From Acidobacteriota bacterium (GTDB lineage Bacteria; Acidobacteriota; Terriglobia; Terriglobales; Acidobacteriaceae), in NCBI GenBank assembly GCA_031296115.1, contig JARLGI010000011.1, positions 1 through 64,000 on the forward strand: a stretch of DNA of 64,000 bases. Direction: 5' to 3'. Position numbers and translations under genes: made by a program. Positions 38,679 to 48,781 of this stretch are shown here, piece by piece (the first letter of the stretch is position 1; every line of letters begins with the position of its first letter). Under the pieces are notes generated by a model. It was not told the DNA's origin. It ran no database searches and was given only the letters and a program-made list of their open reading frames with translations.

Positions 38679-41468
38679 ATGCCATGGAAACTCGAGATCC
38701 GGGCGCAACTGCCTTCGCAGCGGAAGTCTGAGCGCCAGCAACGGCGAGCATCCCGCGGCATCAATGTCAGTTTGTTACTGTTGGGGGCGCTGTTTGCGGT
38801 GGTCTACGCGCGCCGGGGACCGGCCATAGCATCGTTGCCAGCGAGCCTGGCATTTGGAGTTTGGCCGGTGCAGTCCGCCGGCTCAGAGCAGGTTCTGGCC
38901 GTGCGCAATGAAGGGACCGCACCGCTGAATATTCGCGATGCGGTGGTCGCTGGCAGCCATGCCAGCGATTTCACGGTGACCAGTAATGGTTGCGCCGCCG
39001 GGCCGACGTTACCCAACCAGGCATGCCAGATTACTTTGCGGTTCCGGCCAGAGGGGAGTGGAGAGCGCCGGGCCACGTTGATCCTGGCGGATGACGCCAA
39101 CGACAGTCCGCAAAGCGTGCCCTTGACCGGAACCGGCAAGGAGAGGGCGGATCTCACCATTTTCCCGCCGGAGTTGAACTTCGCCGACCAGGCCGCCGGC
39201 GCTGTCAGCGACGGGCAACCTGTCACCCTGACCAACATCGGCGACGCACCTGTCACGGTAAGCGACATTGCGCTGTCCGACGAAACCAGCAGCTATGAGA
39301 TGGACGCCGGATCGTGCCGAGGAGCCACCATCGCCGTCGGACAAAGTTGCACGGTAACCGTGCGGTTCGAACCCGCCGACATCGGGAACCGCACCGCCCG
39401 TCTCGTGATTCGCGACAGTTCGGGCGACGACTCGCACCAGGTGCCGATCTCCGGCAATGGAACCGTGACACCCAGCGCCGGAGTCAGGCTCACCCCTGCG
39501 CCGCTCGACTTTGGCAAACAAGAGGTCGGGAAGACGGCCGTGGGCACAGTCACCATCGCCAGCACGGGCAAGGCCCCACTCAAGACAGCCCAGGTGCAAA
39601 TCAGCGGCGAAGGCGCCGGCGAATTCGTCGCGGAGAACAAGTGTGCCGACTCCGAGCTTGCTCCGGGAACCGACTGCAGACTGCAGGTTCGCTTTACTCC
39701 GCGAGCGCAAGGACAGCATCTGGCCCGGCTGTCCCTCGGCAACAATGCCGGCAGCGGGCCGCAGGAGATTGCCCTGATGGGATACGGCGTCCCGCCGCCA
39801 CCACCACCGCCGGAGCGGCCTCCGGCAGGCCGCCCGGGCACAGCGTCCCCAGCGGCACCTTTGGTCCCGCAGCTGTTGGCGCATCCGGAAGAGTGCAGGT
39901 TTGGCAGCCAGGAACTGCGCGCCGGCAGCCCGGCGCAACGCCTCACCCTCACCAGTGTCGGCACAGGGCCGGCGCAGGTCCAGGGATTTTCGGTGGAAGG
40001 ACAATCTCCCCAGGATTTTTCCGTCAGTGATGTCAACTGTCGCGGGCGAAGCCTTGCGCCCCGCGATGAGTGCGCACTCAACGTCGCCTTTGTTCCCCAG
40101 TCGCCGACGATTGGCTCATCCCAGCCAGGCCGCAGTGCCGTGCTGGTCATAGCGGTCACGGGCGGGTCACCGGTCCGCGTGGCGCTTACCGGCACGGCAA
40201 TCGCTCCACCCCGACCAGCCCAGCCGGGTTTCACGACGAATCCTGTTGAAGTGGTTTTCGGTGAAGTGCAGGTCGGTGCGCAGTCCCCGACCCGGCCGGT
40301 CGCACTCGGCAATCCGGGCTCCGACCCGATTCAGCTCCACGTTTCGATGCCGGCGGGCGGACGCGGAGACTTCCGCGTGACCGGCAGCGATTGCCGGAAC
40401 AGCGCGATCCCAGCCCACGGGAGTTGTGTCATTCTGCTGGCCTTCAGCCCGCAGGGCGCGGGCAACGTGCAAAGCCAGCTTACGCTGGCTTCCGACGCGC
40501 CGGTGCAGATCCGAGCGGTTCGATTGAGCGGCACCGGACTGTCCAAGAGCATCGCCACCGGCTTCGCCGTTAACCCCACGCAGGTTGACTTCGGCCGGGT
40601 GCAGGTGGGGGCACAGACCGAGGGCCGGCCCATTCTGCTGGGCAATCCCGGCCCCGATCCGGTACAGCTGCGTGCCAGCCTGCCCGGCGGGAACAGCGGC
40701 GATTTCCGGTTCTCTCCGGGCAGCTGCCAGAACGGCACAATTCCAGCCTATGGAAGCTGTGCGATTTCGCTGGCATTCGCTCCGAAGGATGCCGGCAACC
40801 GCCAGGCCGAACTCACCCTGGCTTCCAAGTCGCAAGTGCAATCTGTGCGACTGAGCGGAATGGGTATTAGCACCAGCACTCCTCCTCCACCGATGACGAG
40901 GTTCATGGTCAGCCCCGGTGAAGTTGACTTTGGCCGAGCAGCGCTCGGCGCCCAAACCCAGGGCCGGCCCATAACGCTGACCAATCCAGGAACGGTCCCA
41001 CTACAAATTCGTGCCTCCCTGGTGGGCGGGAACGGCGGCGATTTTCGGCTGGTTGGAAATAGTTGCCCGAACCTTACGATTCCGCCAGGGGGAAGCTGTG
41101 TGCTCTCGATGGCGTTCGTTCCGCAACAGGCAGGCATCCGTCAGGCAGGTGTGATGCTGGCCTCGGCGTCGCAGACGCAGAGCATACGACTCAGCGGCCT
41201 CGGCCTGCCCAAGAGCAGTCCTCCGCCGGAGCAAGGCTGGTGCTGTGAGCAGGCGCCTTCGCGCAATTACACCCGGTCAGGTCCCGCGCAAGGAAATACC
41301 CCAACCCTCAAACAGAGCACCCAGGAGGATTGTGCTCGCATGCAAGGCGTTTATTACAAAGACTACCGTCTCGCGAAGGCGCGATGCGGTGCTCCAGTGG
41401 GAAAACTCAACTGGGAAAAGAGATTACAGGATGGAATGATCGAATCAATGCTGGACTGGGGGCGCTGA
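38679..41468 (+). CDS. Choice-of-anchor-D (ASH/HYDIN-like) repeat protein, N-terminally anchored, Cys-containing C-terminal tail
   Basis: Repeated unit of about 110 aa with ..FG...VGAQ....I.L.NPG..P.Q...S.....DF......C....I...GSC...L.F.P...G.R.A.L.L.S.....V.LSG.G; N-terminal TM VSLLLLGALFAVVYARRG. Confidence 0.88.
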   Translation: MPWKLEIRAQLPSQRKSERQQRRASRGINVSLLLLGALFAVVYARRGPAIASLPASLAFGVWPVQSAGSEQVLAVRNEGTAPLNIRDAVVAGSHASDFTVTSNGCAAGPTLPNQACQITLRFRPEGSGERRATLILADDANDSPQSVPLTGTGKERADLTIFPPELNFADQAAGAVSDGQPVTLTNIGDAPVTVSDIALSDETSSYEMDAGSCRGATIAVGQSCTVTVRFEPADIGNRTARLVIRDSSGDDSHQVPISGNGTVTPSAGVRLTPAPLDFGKQEVGKTAVGTVTIASTGKAPLKTAQVQISGEGAGEFVAENKCADSELAPGTDCRLQVRFTPRAQGQHLARLSLGNNAGSGPQEIALMGYGVPPPPPPPERPPAGRPGTASPAAPLVPQLLAHPEECRFGSQELRAGSPAQRLTLTSVGTGPAQVQGFSVEGQSPQDFSVSDVNCRGRSLAPRDECALNVAFVPQSPTIGSSQPGRSAVLVIAVTGGSPVRVALTGTAIAPPRPAQPGFTTNPVEVVFGEVQVGAQSPTRPVALGNPGSDPIQLHVSMPAGGRGDFRVTGSDCRNSAIPAHGSCVILLAFSPQGAGNVQSQLTLASDAPVQIRAVRLSGTGLSKSIATGFAVNPTQVDFGRVQVGAQTEGRPILLGNPGPDPVQLRASLPGGNSGDFRFSPGSCQNGTIPAYGSCAISLAFAPKDAGNRQAELTLASKSQVQSVRLSGMGISTSTPPPPMTRFMVSPGEVDFGRAALGAQTQGRPITLTNPGTVPLQIRASLVGGNGGDFRLVGNSCPNLTIPPGGSCVLSMAFVPQQAGIRQAGVMLASASQTQSIRLSGLGLPKSSPPPEQGWCCEQAPSRNYTRSGPAQGNTPTLKQSTQEDCARMQGVYYKDYRLAKARCGAPVGKLNWEKRLQDGMIESMLDWGR

Positions 41469-41598
41469 ACGGCAAACCAGTTTCATCCTGATTCTCGGAC
41501 GCCTAGTCTAGTCTAATGTCCGGATGTCCTGAGCGGACGCACCATTCCCTCAAATCCATCGTACGGAGCACAGGGGCGCTATCGCGGGTCGGAAAAGT

Positions 41599-41907
41599 TC
41601 AGGCGGAGGCAGCGGTAGTGCGCCGCTGCTGGAAGCACTCACGGCAGAACACCGGCCGGCCCTGGGTCGGCTTGAAGGGGACCGTGGTCTCCTTACCGCA
41701 GCCTGAGCAGTTGGTCCGGGTCTCGACCTTAGGGCGGCCGCCCTCACTGGAGGGGCCGAAGGTGGAAGTGCGCTTGGCCTTACACGCCTTGCAACGTTTG
41801 GGTTCGTTCTGGAATTGCTTATCGTGGAAGAAAAGCTGTTCCCCGGCGGTGAAGACGAAGTCAGCGCCACAGTCAATGCACTTCAGTACCTTGTCTTGGA
41901 ATTCCAT
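41599..41907 (-). CDS. Small zinc-ribbon protein with four CxxC motifs
   Basis: LKCIDCGADFVFTAGEQLFFHDKQFQNEPKRCKACKAKR...NCSGCGKETTVPFKPTQGRPVFCRECF. Confidence 0.85.
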   Translation of the reverse strand: MEFQDKVLKCIDCGADFVFTAGEQLFFHDKQFQNEPKRCKACKAKRTSTFGPSSEGGRPKVETRTNCSGCGKETTVPFKPTQGRPVFCRECFQQRRTTAASA

Positions 41908-42123
41908 GGAGAGTTGCTCCCTTCAGCCCGCAGTTCCCAAGCCTTGGACGAGGGTAAGCGCCAACCTACAGGAGGACCGGGCTGAGCGTCCTGGCTGCCA
42001 GTCGCCACTTCCAATGCTCAGGTGCTACTCCCTGGGTTCGGCCCGCCATGCCGATCGCATGGTTACTATCGGTAAGACTGCGCAACTTTCCAATGAAACT
42101 TTGAACCACCGGAAAGAAGTTAA

Positions 42124-42148
42124 GGGCCGCCATCAAAAACGGCGGCCC
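42124..42148 (-). terminator. Rho-independent-like terminator for rpsU
   Basis: GGGCCGCC-atcaaaaac-GGCGGCCC, immediately downstream of the rpsU stop on the minus strand; T tract weak. Confidence 0.6.
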
Positions 42149-42157
42149 GACCGTAAA

Positions 42158-42355
42158 TTAGTCCTGCTCCTTACGAGCCTTTTTACGGCTGCGCTTCCGC
42201 GCCAGAGCTTCCTTCACGCGCTTTTTTTCGCCCGGCTTGAGGTAAAAGGAGTGACGCTTCACTTCCTTGATGATGTCCTCTTGCTGGACTTTGCGCTTAA
42301 AGCGCCGCAGAGCGTTTTCTAACGATTCGCCCTCTTGAATGCGAACTTCCGCCAA
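42158..42355 (-). CDS. rpsU: 30S ribosomal protein S21
   Basis: AEVRIQEGESLENALRRFKRKVQQEDIIKEVKRHSFYLKPGEKKRVKEALARKRSRKKARKEQD; probable TTG start. Confidence 0.9.
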   Translation of the reverse strand: MAEVRIQEGESLENALRRFKRKVQQEDIIKEVKRHSFYLKPGEKKRVKEALARKRSRKKARKEQD

Positions 42356-42487
42356 ACGGGAAACACCCCCAAACTCGTCCAAAGGGACAGTAGTAGTTAT
42401 CCCAGCGTTGCGAGGGGAAGTCAAGGAGAGACTCGGCCACGCGTGGGCGACCAAAGGGCGATCAATAGCTAGCACATAAATGCTATA

Positions 42488-44709
42488 TTAGCGGTGTATC
42501 CCTCTCAAAATGTGAGCCTTACGGAAAATTGTAATTGCCGTGGAGCGTAGGCGTTGGTCGCGGTCATAAAGTTCGAATTGAGCTGGAATTATCCAGGATA
42601 TGTCTTCTGTTTGACGTTGGCCGAATAAGCGACAAACTGCCCGGCCGAGTTGTAAAAACCGTCGTCGGCAACGTGCACCTGACTGTTGGTGCGATTGAAC
42701 ACGTTGAACGATTCGGCGAGAAACTGCAGTTGAGCGCGCGGCGTGCATTGCACTGTGCGCGTCCTGGCCTTCGTCGGTCGCCTTCGTCAGCGTATAGCCG
42801 ACGCGCAGGAAGATGCCTTTCGACATTTGCCGCTTCAGCGACACAGTAAGCCCGTTGTAGACGGGATACTCGGTGATGATTGGTATGGGAGGATTCACGT
42901 CCTGCGAGCGCAGCAGGTGAAGACCGTGAACGTAAAGGTAGCTGGCAGACGCGGAGAAGTTGCAGCCGAGTTGTTTTTCTGCCGTGAGGTTGCCTGCTCG
43001 GTATAAGGCGTCTGGAAATTCGGCGAGAAAGCGGAAATCTGTGTCGTCAACAAGCCGGCCACGGACGCCGGAGGGGTGCAACTAGCGGCGCCTGGAGCGC
43101 AATTTACCAGGGGATTGGGATAGCTGGGGAACACCGCCGCCTGGGCGGGAACCATCATGTCAAGGAGCAACTGGCTCTGGGTAATCCCGTTATCGGTCGC
43201 CACCTGCGAGGCGTACATCGACGGGATCTGCATGTAGTAAATGCCGCCGCCACCTCGAATCACCCACGGATTTCGCTCGCCGACGTTGTAAGCGAAACCG
43301 AATCGCGGCGAGAAATTGTGGGTTTCCGTTGGAATTTTCCCCGACGGAAGATAGAGCGGATTGGTGACCAGGTTGCCTGCCTGGAAGGCTTGGAGATCGT
43401 AGCGAACGCCCAGGTTCAACGTCAGGCTGTGCGTAGCGCGGATCGTCGCCTGCACGAACGCGTCATAGGTGCGGATGCGAGACCGCTGTCCCGAAGTTCT
43501 GCATGTAATAGCGCGGCACCTCGTGGGCATAGGCGCGCAGCGGCGTGAGCGGCTCGCCATGCTTCATCGGAGCGTAGGTCCAGGGATTGACCCTCACGTC
43601 GTCGAAGTAATACTCGCCGCCGAACATTCCGGGATAGTAGTTATAAATCCAGGCCTGCAGAAATTCGCCGCCGAATTTCCAGTGCACGCGGGAAGTCTGA
43701 TAGCTCAGCGTGTCGGCGATGTGCAGCTTGTGCTCGCGGGTCTCGCGCGGCAACATGCTGGAGCGCCCGAAGCCCGCAACCAGGTTGTAAATCTTGTCAA
43801 GGGCTGGTCGGAGTTGGCGGTGGACTGCTGCACGTCGCGCGAAAACTGAGCGCGAAGATTGGTAGCGAGATTGTTGGTCCAGGCACTGACAAGCGCGGCG
43901 GCCAGGCTCTCCGTCTTGACGTTCTCGGTGCCATTGTCGGTCTCGGCGTAGCTGGTCATCGGGCTGGACGGATCGAAGAACACGTTGTTCGTGCCGCTGA
44001 ATCGCGATGTGCTCAGCCGCACGAATGCCGAATGTTTATGCGACAGCACGAAGTCCAAAGTCCAGCTTGCCGAAACCAGCATCGCCGTCCATCGTCGTCG
44101 GGTACATGCCACCCTTCGTGTTCAGGTGCTGCGCGGCCGTCATGACCAGTGCCTGGTCGGTGAAGTCATAGTCGGTCGGTTGCGGAACGATGCTACTGGC
44201 GCCATTTCCGAACTGCATGATGGAGGGGACCGTCAGGAAGTGCTGGTCAAAGCCGGCGTAGAAAAATGCCCGGTCTTTGCGAATCGGTCCCCCCCAAAGT
44301 GCCGCCGAACTGCTGGCGGCGGTCGTCCGGCTTACACGTTGCGTAAGGTTGTTGCGCGTCGAAGAGGCTGTCGCGACGGTAATAGAACGCGCCCCGTGCC
44401 AGTCGTTGCTTCCTGACTTGGTGATGACGTTGAACACCGCTCCGCCCGCGCGGCCTTGCTCCGTGCTATAGGAGTCGAAAAGACACGGAACTTCTTGATG
44501 ACCTCGTTACTGAACTGGTAGGGCGCGCGATAGCGCCCGCGCGCAACGCGGGCTCCGGTGATGCCTTCGACCCCGCCGTCGAGCGCCGAAGACGCATCCT
44601 GGGCAGAGACCCATAAGGGGAGAGCCAAGCCGATGACAACAACCACGGCTACTAACAAGCAAGCAACGCCATACGCTAACTCGGGCGTGCGCGAGGGACG
44701 TGAACCCAT
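42488..44709 (-). pseudogene. TonB-dependent receptor (Oar-like), degraded by several frameshifts
   Basis: Fragments in successive minus frames: FNVITKSGSNDWHG / GGPIRKDRAFFYAGFDQHF / TNNLATNLRAQFS / WKFGGEFLQAWIYNYYPGMFGGEYYF / LNLGVRYDLQAF..FSPRFGFAYNVGERNPWVIRGGGGIYY / SLKRQMSKGIFLRVGYTLTKATD. Confidence 0.88.
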
Positions 44710-45005
44710 AGGGAAAGTCGCCTTTCCCCTACAATGCCTCTGTTCTAATCCAACCGGAAAGCGTTTGTCAGTGATATTGCCCGTTTTGGGTTGTTACGAC
44801 GGTCCAATACCAAAGTGGGAAAATGTTTCCCTTTCGTAACCTATTTCCGGTGGTTACCTTCTTGCACATTTGAACGTCAAGCCAAGCCTCCATTCCCGTT
44901 TTGAAATCCGACCGGACCTTCCGTTGACCCCCTAATTTCGCGCGTGTTACCGTACTTGGTTAGGCCAACCCAGTTTGCGCGATCTGCGCGCCAAAGGATT
45001 CCCGC

Positions 45006-46154
45006 TTGTCCTCTGAGACCACCGTGGCCACGCCAATCCGTAAGACTGCTTTGAATGCTGTTCATCGCCAGATGGGCGCCAAGATGGTTGATTTCAATGG
45101 CTGGGACATGCCGGTGGAGTATCCCCCGGTGGGCGGGCTGATGAAGGAGCATATCGCGGTCCGCACCGGTGTCGGTGTGTTCGACGTCAGCCACATGGGC
45201 GACATCCGCATCGCGGGGCCGGAGGCGCTGGCCGCGGTGCAGCACATCACCATGAACGACGCCGCCGGCATGGCCGACGGCCAGTGCCGCTATTCGGCCA
45301 TGCTCTATCCGCAGGGAACGTTTGTGGACGACGTCATCGTGCATCGCATGGGCGAAGACGATTACATGCTGGTGATCAACGCCGGCACGCGCGAGAAGGA
45401 CGTCAACTGGGTCACCGACAACACCCGCCAGTTCGATGTCAAGGTAGAGAACCTGAGCGACGACTTCACCCAGATTGCGATCCAGGGGCCCAAGGGCGTC
45501 GAGACGTTGCAGAAGTTGACCGATGCTGACCTGTCGAAGGTGAAGTTCTACTGGTTCACCCACGGAACAGTTGCAGGATTGCGCAACATACTGATCGCCC
45601 GAACGGGCTACACGGCCGAAGACGGCTTCGAGATTTACGTCCCGACCGACGAGGCGACCAGCGCCCGCGTGTGGTACGAGGTGATGGAGGCGGGCAAGGA
45701 GTTCGGGATTGTTCCCGCCGGGCTGGGCGCACGCAACACGCTGCGCCTGGAAGGCAAGCTGCCGCTCTACGGTCACGAAATCTCAGAATCCATCAACGTC
45801 TGGGAGGCCGGGCTGGAGCGTTTTCTAAAGATGGAGAAAGGCGAATTTGTCGGACGCGAGGTGCTGGAGCGTGCCAAATCCGCCGGCCTCAAGCGCACGC
45901 TGGTCGGCCTGGAATCGGTCGACCGCGGCATCCCGCGCGATGGGTACAAGGTAATGGACTTGGGCGGCAAGGAGATCGGCTATGTCACCAGCGGCTCGTA
46001 CGCCCCGTTCCTGAAGAAAAACATCGCGCTGGCGTATGTGCCCGTCGAGCAATCGGAGATCGGCAACGAGGTCGCCGTCGAAATCCGCAACCAGCCGGTC
46101 AAGTGCAAAGTGGTTCCCACACCCTTCTACAAGCGTCCAAAGAGGCAGTCTTAA
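45006..46154 (+). CDS. gcvT: Glycine cleavage system T protein (aminomethyltransferase)
   Basis: MVDFNGWDMPVEYPPVGGLMKEHIAVRTGVGVFDVSHMGDI, RTGYTAEDGFEIYVP, GLGARNTLRLEGKLPLYGHEI; apparent TTG start. Confidence 0.95.
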   Translation: MSSETTVATPIRKTALNAVHRQMGAKMVDFNGWDMPVEYPPVGGLMKEHIAVRTGVGVFDVSHMGDIRIAGPEALAAVQHITMNDAAGMADGQCRYSAMLYPQGTFVDDVIVHRMGEDDYMLVINAGTREKDVNWVTDNTRQFDVKVENLSDDFTQIAIQGPKGVETLQKLTDADLSKVKFYWFTHGTVAGLRNILIARTGYTAEDGFEIYVPTDEATSARVWYEVMEAGKEFGIVPAGLGARNTLRLEGKLPLYGHEISESINVWEAGLERFLKMEKGEFVGREVLERAKSAGLKRTLVGLESVDRGIPRDGYKVMDLGGKEIGYVTSGSYAPFLKKNIALAYVPVEQSEIGNEVAVEIRNQPVKCKVVPTPFYKRPKRQS

Positions 46155-46171
46155 CTAGAAATGGAGTCGAT

Positions 46172-46672
46172 GTGCTGAACGAATTATTGCTGGTTGAATT
46201 TGATGACGAAATGAAGAAGACACGCGCTACGTTGGAGCGTGTCCCTGCCGAAAAGCCGGAGTTTGCGCCCCACCTCAGGTCGATGCCGCTGGGAAAACTG
46301 GCGCCCCACCTGGCCCAACTGCCTGAGTTTGGCGAAATGGTGTTGACGACTCCCGAGCTGGACTTTGCAACGGCCAGCTTCACGCCGTTGCCGCTCGAGT
46401 CAGCCGCCCAGTTGGTCAAAGCCTTTGACCGAGGCGTGGCCAAGGCGAGAAAGGCATTGGCCGGGGTGAAAGATGAAGCCTGGAAGGAGCACTGGAAGCT
46501 GGTGATGCAGGGGAAGACCTTGTACGAAGGCTCGCGGTTTCTGGCTTACCGCCAGATGTTCCTGAATCACGTGGTGCATCACCGTGCCCAGCTTGGCGTT
46601 TACCTGCGCATGAACGATAAGCCGGTGCCGGCCATTTACGGTCCATCGGCGGACGACAAGATGGGCTTCTAA
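46172..46672 (+). CDS. DinB-superfamily protein (DUF1569-like)
   Basis: ATLERVPAEKPEFAPHLRSMPLGKLAPHLAQLPEF...FLAYRQMFLNHVVHHRAQLGVYLRMNDKPVPAIYGPSADD; GTG start inferred; the ORF extension upstream overlaps gcvT out of frame. Confidence 0.82.
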   Translation: MLNELLLVEFDDEMKKTRATLERVPAEKPEFAPHLRSMPLGKLAPHLAQLPEFGEMVLTTPELDFATASFTPLPLESAAQLVKAFDRGVAKARKALAGVKDEAWKEHWKLVMQGKTLYEGSRFLAYRQMFLNHVVHHRAQLGVYLRMNDKPVPAIYGPSADDKMGF

Positions 46673-46796
46673 CGATTCTCGGGCCACATTGGCCTGCTGG
46701 CAGACGCAGTCGTAATCGCGCTTCAATTTGTTGGTGAAGCTACTGAATTCATATTCAACTGTCGCCGATGTGCGCGCTCGGTGCGGAGGAGGAAAC

Positions 46797-47186
46797 ATGG
46801 CTTATCCCGCGGACTACAAGTACACCAAAGAGCACGAATGGCTGAAGGTGGAGGGCAACACGGGCACCATCGGCATCACCGATCACGCGCAGGAATCCCT
46901 GGGCGACATCGTTTTCGTCGAACTGCCCAAGGTGGGGACGGAAATTATTGCCGGCAAGACCTTCGGCACGGTGGAGTCGGTAAAGGCGGTTTCCGACTTG
47001 TTTGCGCCGGTGACCGGCACCGTAACTGAAATCAACGAAGCGCTGAACACCGCGCCCGAGCAGGTGAACAAAGACGCCCACGCGGCGTGGATGATCAAGG
47101 TCGAGCTGAAAGACCCGAGCGAGGCGAACCAGTTGCTGTCGGTCGGCGACTACGAGAAGTTCGTGGCGGAAGAGGGCGGGCATTGA
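46797..47186 (+). CDS. gcvH: Glycine cleavage system H protein
   Basis: MAYPADYKYTKEHEWLKVEGNTGTIGITDHAQESLGDIVFVELPKVGTEI...FGTVESVKAVSDLFAPVTG lipoyl-Lys motif. Confidence 0.97.
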   Translation: MAYPADYKYTKEHEWLKVEGNTGTIGITDHAQESLGDIVFVELPKVGTEIIAGKTFGTVESVKAVSDLFAPVTGTVTEINEALNTAPEQVNKDAHAAWMIKVELKDPSEANQLLSVGDYEKFVAEEGGH

Positions 47187-47240
47187 GGCTGGGTCAAGCG
47201 TCAAGCATTTGGCTAACGGCCTGGGAATCCGGGGTGGAAG

Positions 47241-47366
47241 CGCCGGGCTTCAGCCCGGCGAATTCAGGCCGAAAATGAACGGGGCTTTAGCCTGGTTTCA
47301 TGTGCCGGGGCTGGAGCCCCAATCTAATCGGGAACACGTTCACCGGGCTAAAGCCAAGTGCTTCCA
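47241..47366. repeat. Hairpin cluster between gcvH and gcvPA
   Basis: CGCCGGGC-ttca-GCCCGGCG (47241-47260), GGGGCTTTAGCC, GGGGCT-gg-AGCCCC (47307-47320), GGGCTAAAGCC. Confidence 0.7.
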
Positions 47367-47452
47367 CCGATAGAGCACAACGCTCACAGCATGAGAAGTC
47401 CGTCTCTAATTAATAAGGTTCATACATTCGCCCAGAAAGCTAATAGGTACTC

Positions 47453-48781
47453 ATGCGCTATCTTCCTAAGTCGGATTCTGAACGCCAGGTCATGCTGTGC
47501 GAGATCGGCGCCAAGTCCACTGACGACTTGTTCGCGACCATTCCCGCCGAATACCGCCTGAAGGGCGACCTCAACATTCCCCGCGCCTACGCCGAAAGCG
47601 AGATCGTGCAGTTCTTCCGCCAGCGCGCCACCGAAAGCGCCCAGGGCTATGCCACGTTCCTCGGCGCGGGCGCTTACTCGCACTACCGGCCGGTGACGAT
47701 TGACGCGCTGGTGTCGCGCGGGGAATTTTTCACCGCGTACACGCCCTACCAGCCGGAGATCGCGCAGGGCACGCTGCAAGCCATTTTCGAGTTCCAGACC
47801 ATGATCTGCGAACTGACGGGCATGGACGTGGCCAACGCCTCCATGTACGACGGGTCCACTGGCGCCGCCGAGGCGCTGATGATGGCGGCCCGCATCACCG
47901 GGCGGCACAAATCGGTCATCGCCACCAGCGTCCATCCCGAATATCGCGAGGTCATTACCACCTACGCCCGCTACCAGGGCATGCCGGTTTCGACCGTGGG
48001 ATATCTGAAGAACGGCCGCGTTGACCTAGAGGCACTGGACAAGGCGATCGACAACGAGACTGCCGGTGTGCTCATCCAGTCGCCGAATTTCTTCGGGACA
48101 ATTGAAGACGTCACCGCGGTTGGCGACATCGTGCACAAGAAGGGAGCGCTGCTGATCGTGTCCATCGCCGAGGCGGTGTCGCTCGGGATCGTGAAGCCAC
48201 CAGCAGCGGCGGACATCGTAAGCATGGAAGCGCAGTCGTTTGGCGTGCCGCTGGGATACGGCGGGCCGTACTGCGGAGTGATAGCCACGCGCGAGAAGTT
48301 CGTGCGCCAGATTCCGGGTCGGCTGGTGGGCGAGACCCGCGACCGCAACGGCAAGCGCGGCTTCGTGCTGACCCTCTCGACCCGCGAGCAGCACATCCGC
48401 CGCGAGAAGGCGACCTCGAACATCTGCACCAACCAGGCGCTGGTTGCGCTGATGTGCGGCATCTTCATGACGGTTTACGGGCGCGAAGGGCTGAAGGAAC
48501 TGGCGCGGCACAACCTGGCGAAAGCCGACTACGCGCTTTGCGAATTCAAGCGGTCGGGGGCGAAGGTGTTGTTCGAAGGCGCACCGCGCTTCAACGAGTT
48601 CGTCATCCAGACCAGGACCGACCCCTACACCATCAACGACAAACTGCTGGGCGAAAAAATCATAGGAGGCTTCCCGCTGAAGAAGTTTTATCCCGAACTG
48701 GCGAACGCGTCGCTGTGGTGTTGCACCGAGACGACCAGCAAGGCCTCGATTGACGCGGCTGCCAAGGAGGTGGCGCTGTGA
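47453..48781 (+). CDS. gcvPA: Glycine dehydrogenase (decarboxylating) subunit 1
   Basis: [92 protein letters not shown]. Confidence 0.96.
   Translation: MRYLPKSDSERQVMLCEIGAKSTDDLFATIPAEYRLKGDLNIPRAYAESEIVQFFRQRATESAQGYATFLGAGAYSHYRPVTIDALVSRGEFFTAYTPYQPEIAQGTLQAIFEFQTMICELTGMDVANASMYDGSTGAAEALMMAARITGRHKSVIATSVHPEYREVITTYARYQGMPVSTVGYLKNGRVDLEALDKAIDNETAGVLIQSPNFFGTIEDVTAVGDIVHKKGALLIVSIAEAVSLGIVKPPAAADIVSMEAQSFGVPLGYGGPYCGVIATREKFVRQIPGRLVGETRDRNGKRGFVLTLSTREQHIRREKATSNICTNQALVALMCGIFMTVYGREGLKELARHNLAKADYALCEFKRSGAKVLFEGAPRFNEFVIQTRTDPYTINDKLLGEKIIGGFPLKKFYPELANASLWCCTETTSKASIDAAAKEVAL

Noticed and set aside
39009-40312. Minus-strand ORFs of 331-339 aa antisense to the repeat protein
   Set aside because: Shadow frames of the repeat-rich plus-strand gene; no coherent domain signal
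44710-45005. Possible glycine riboswitch upstream of gcvT
   Set aside because: I searched by eye for the conserved GGAGAG..CCGAAGGGGCAA..CUCUCAGG core and did not see it; an RF00504 covariance search would settle it
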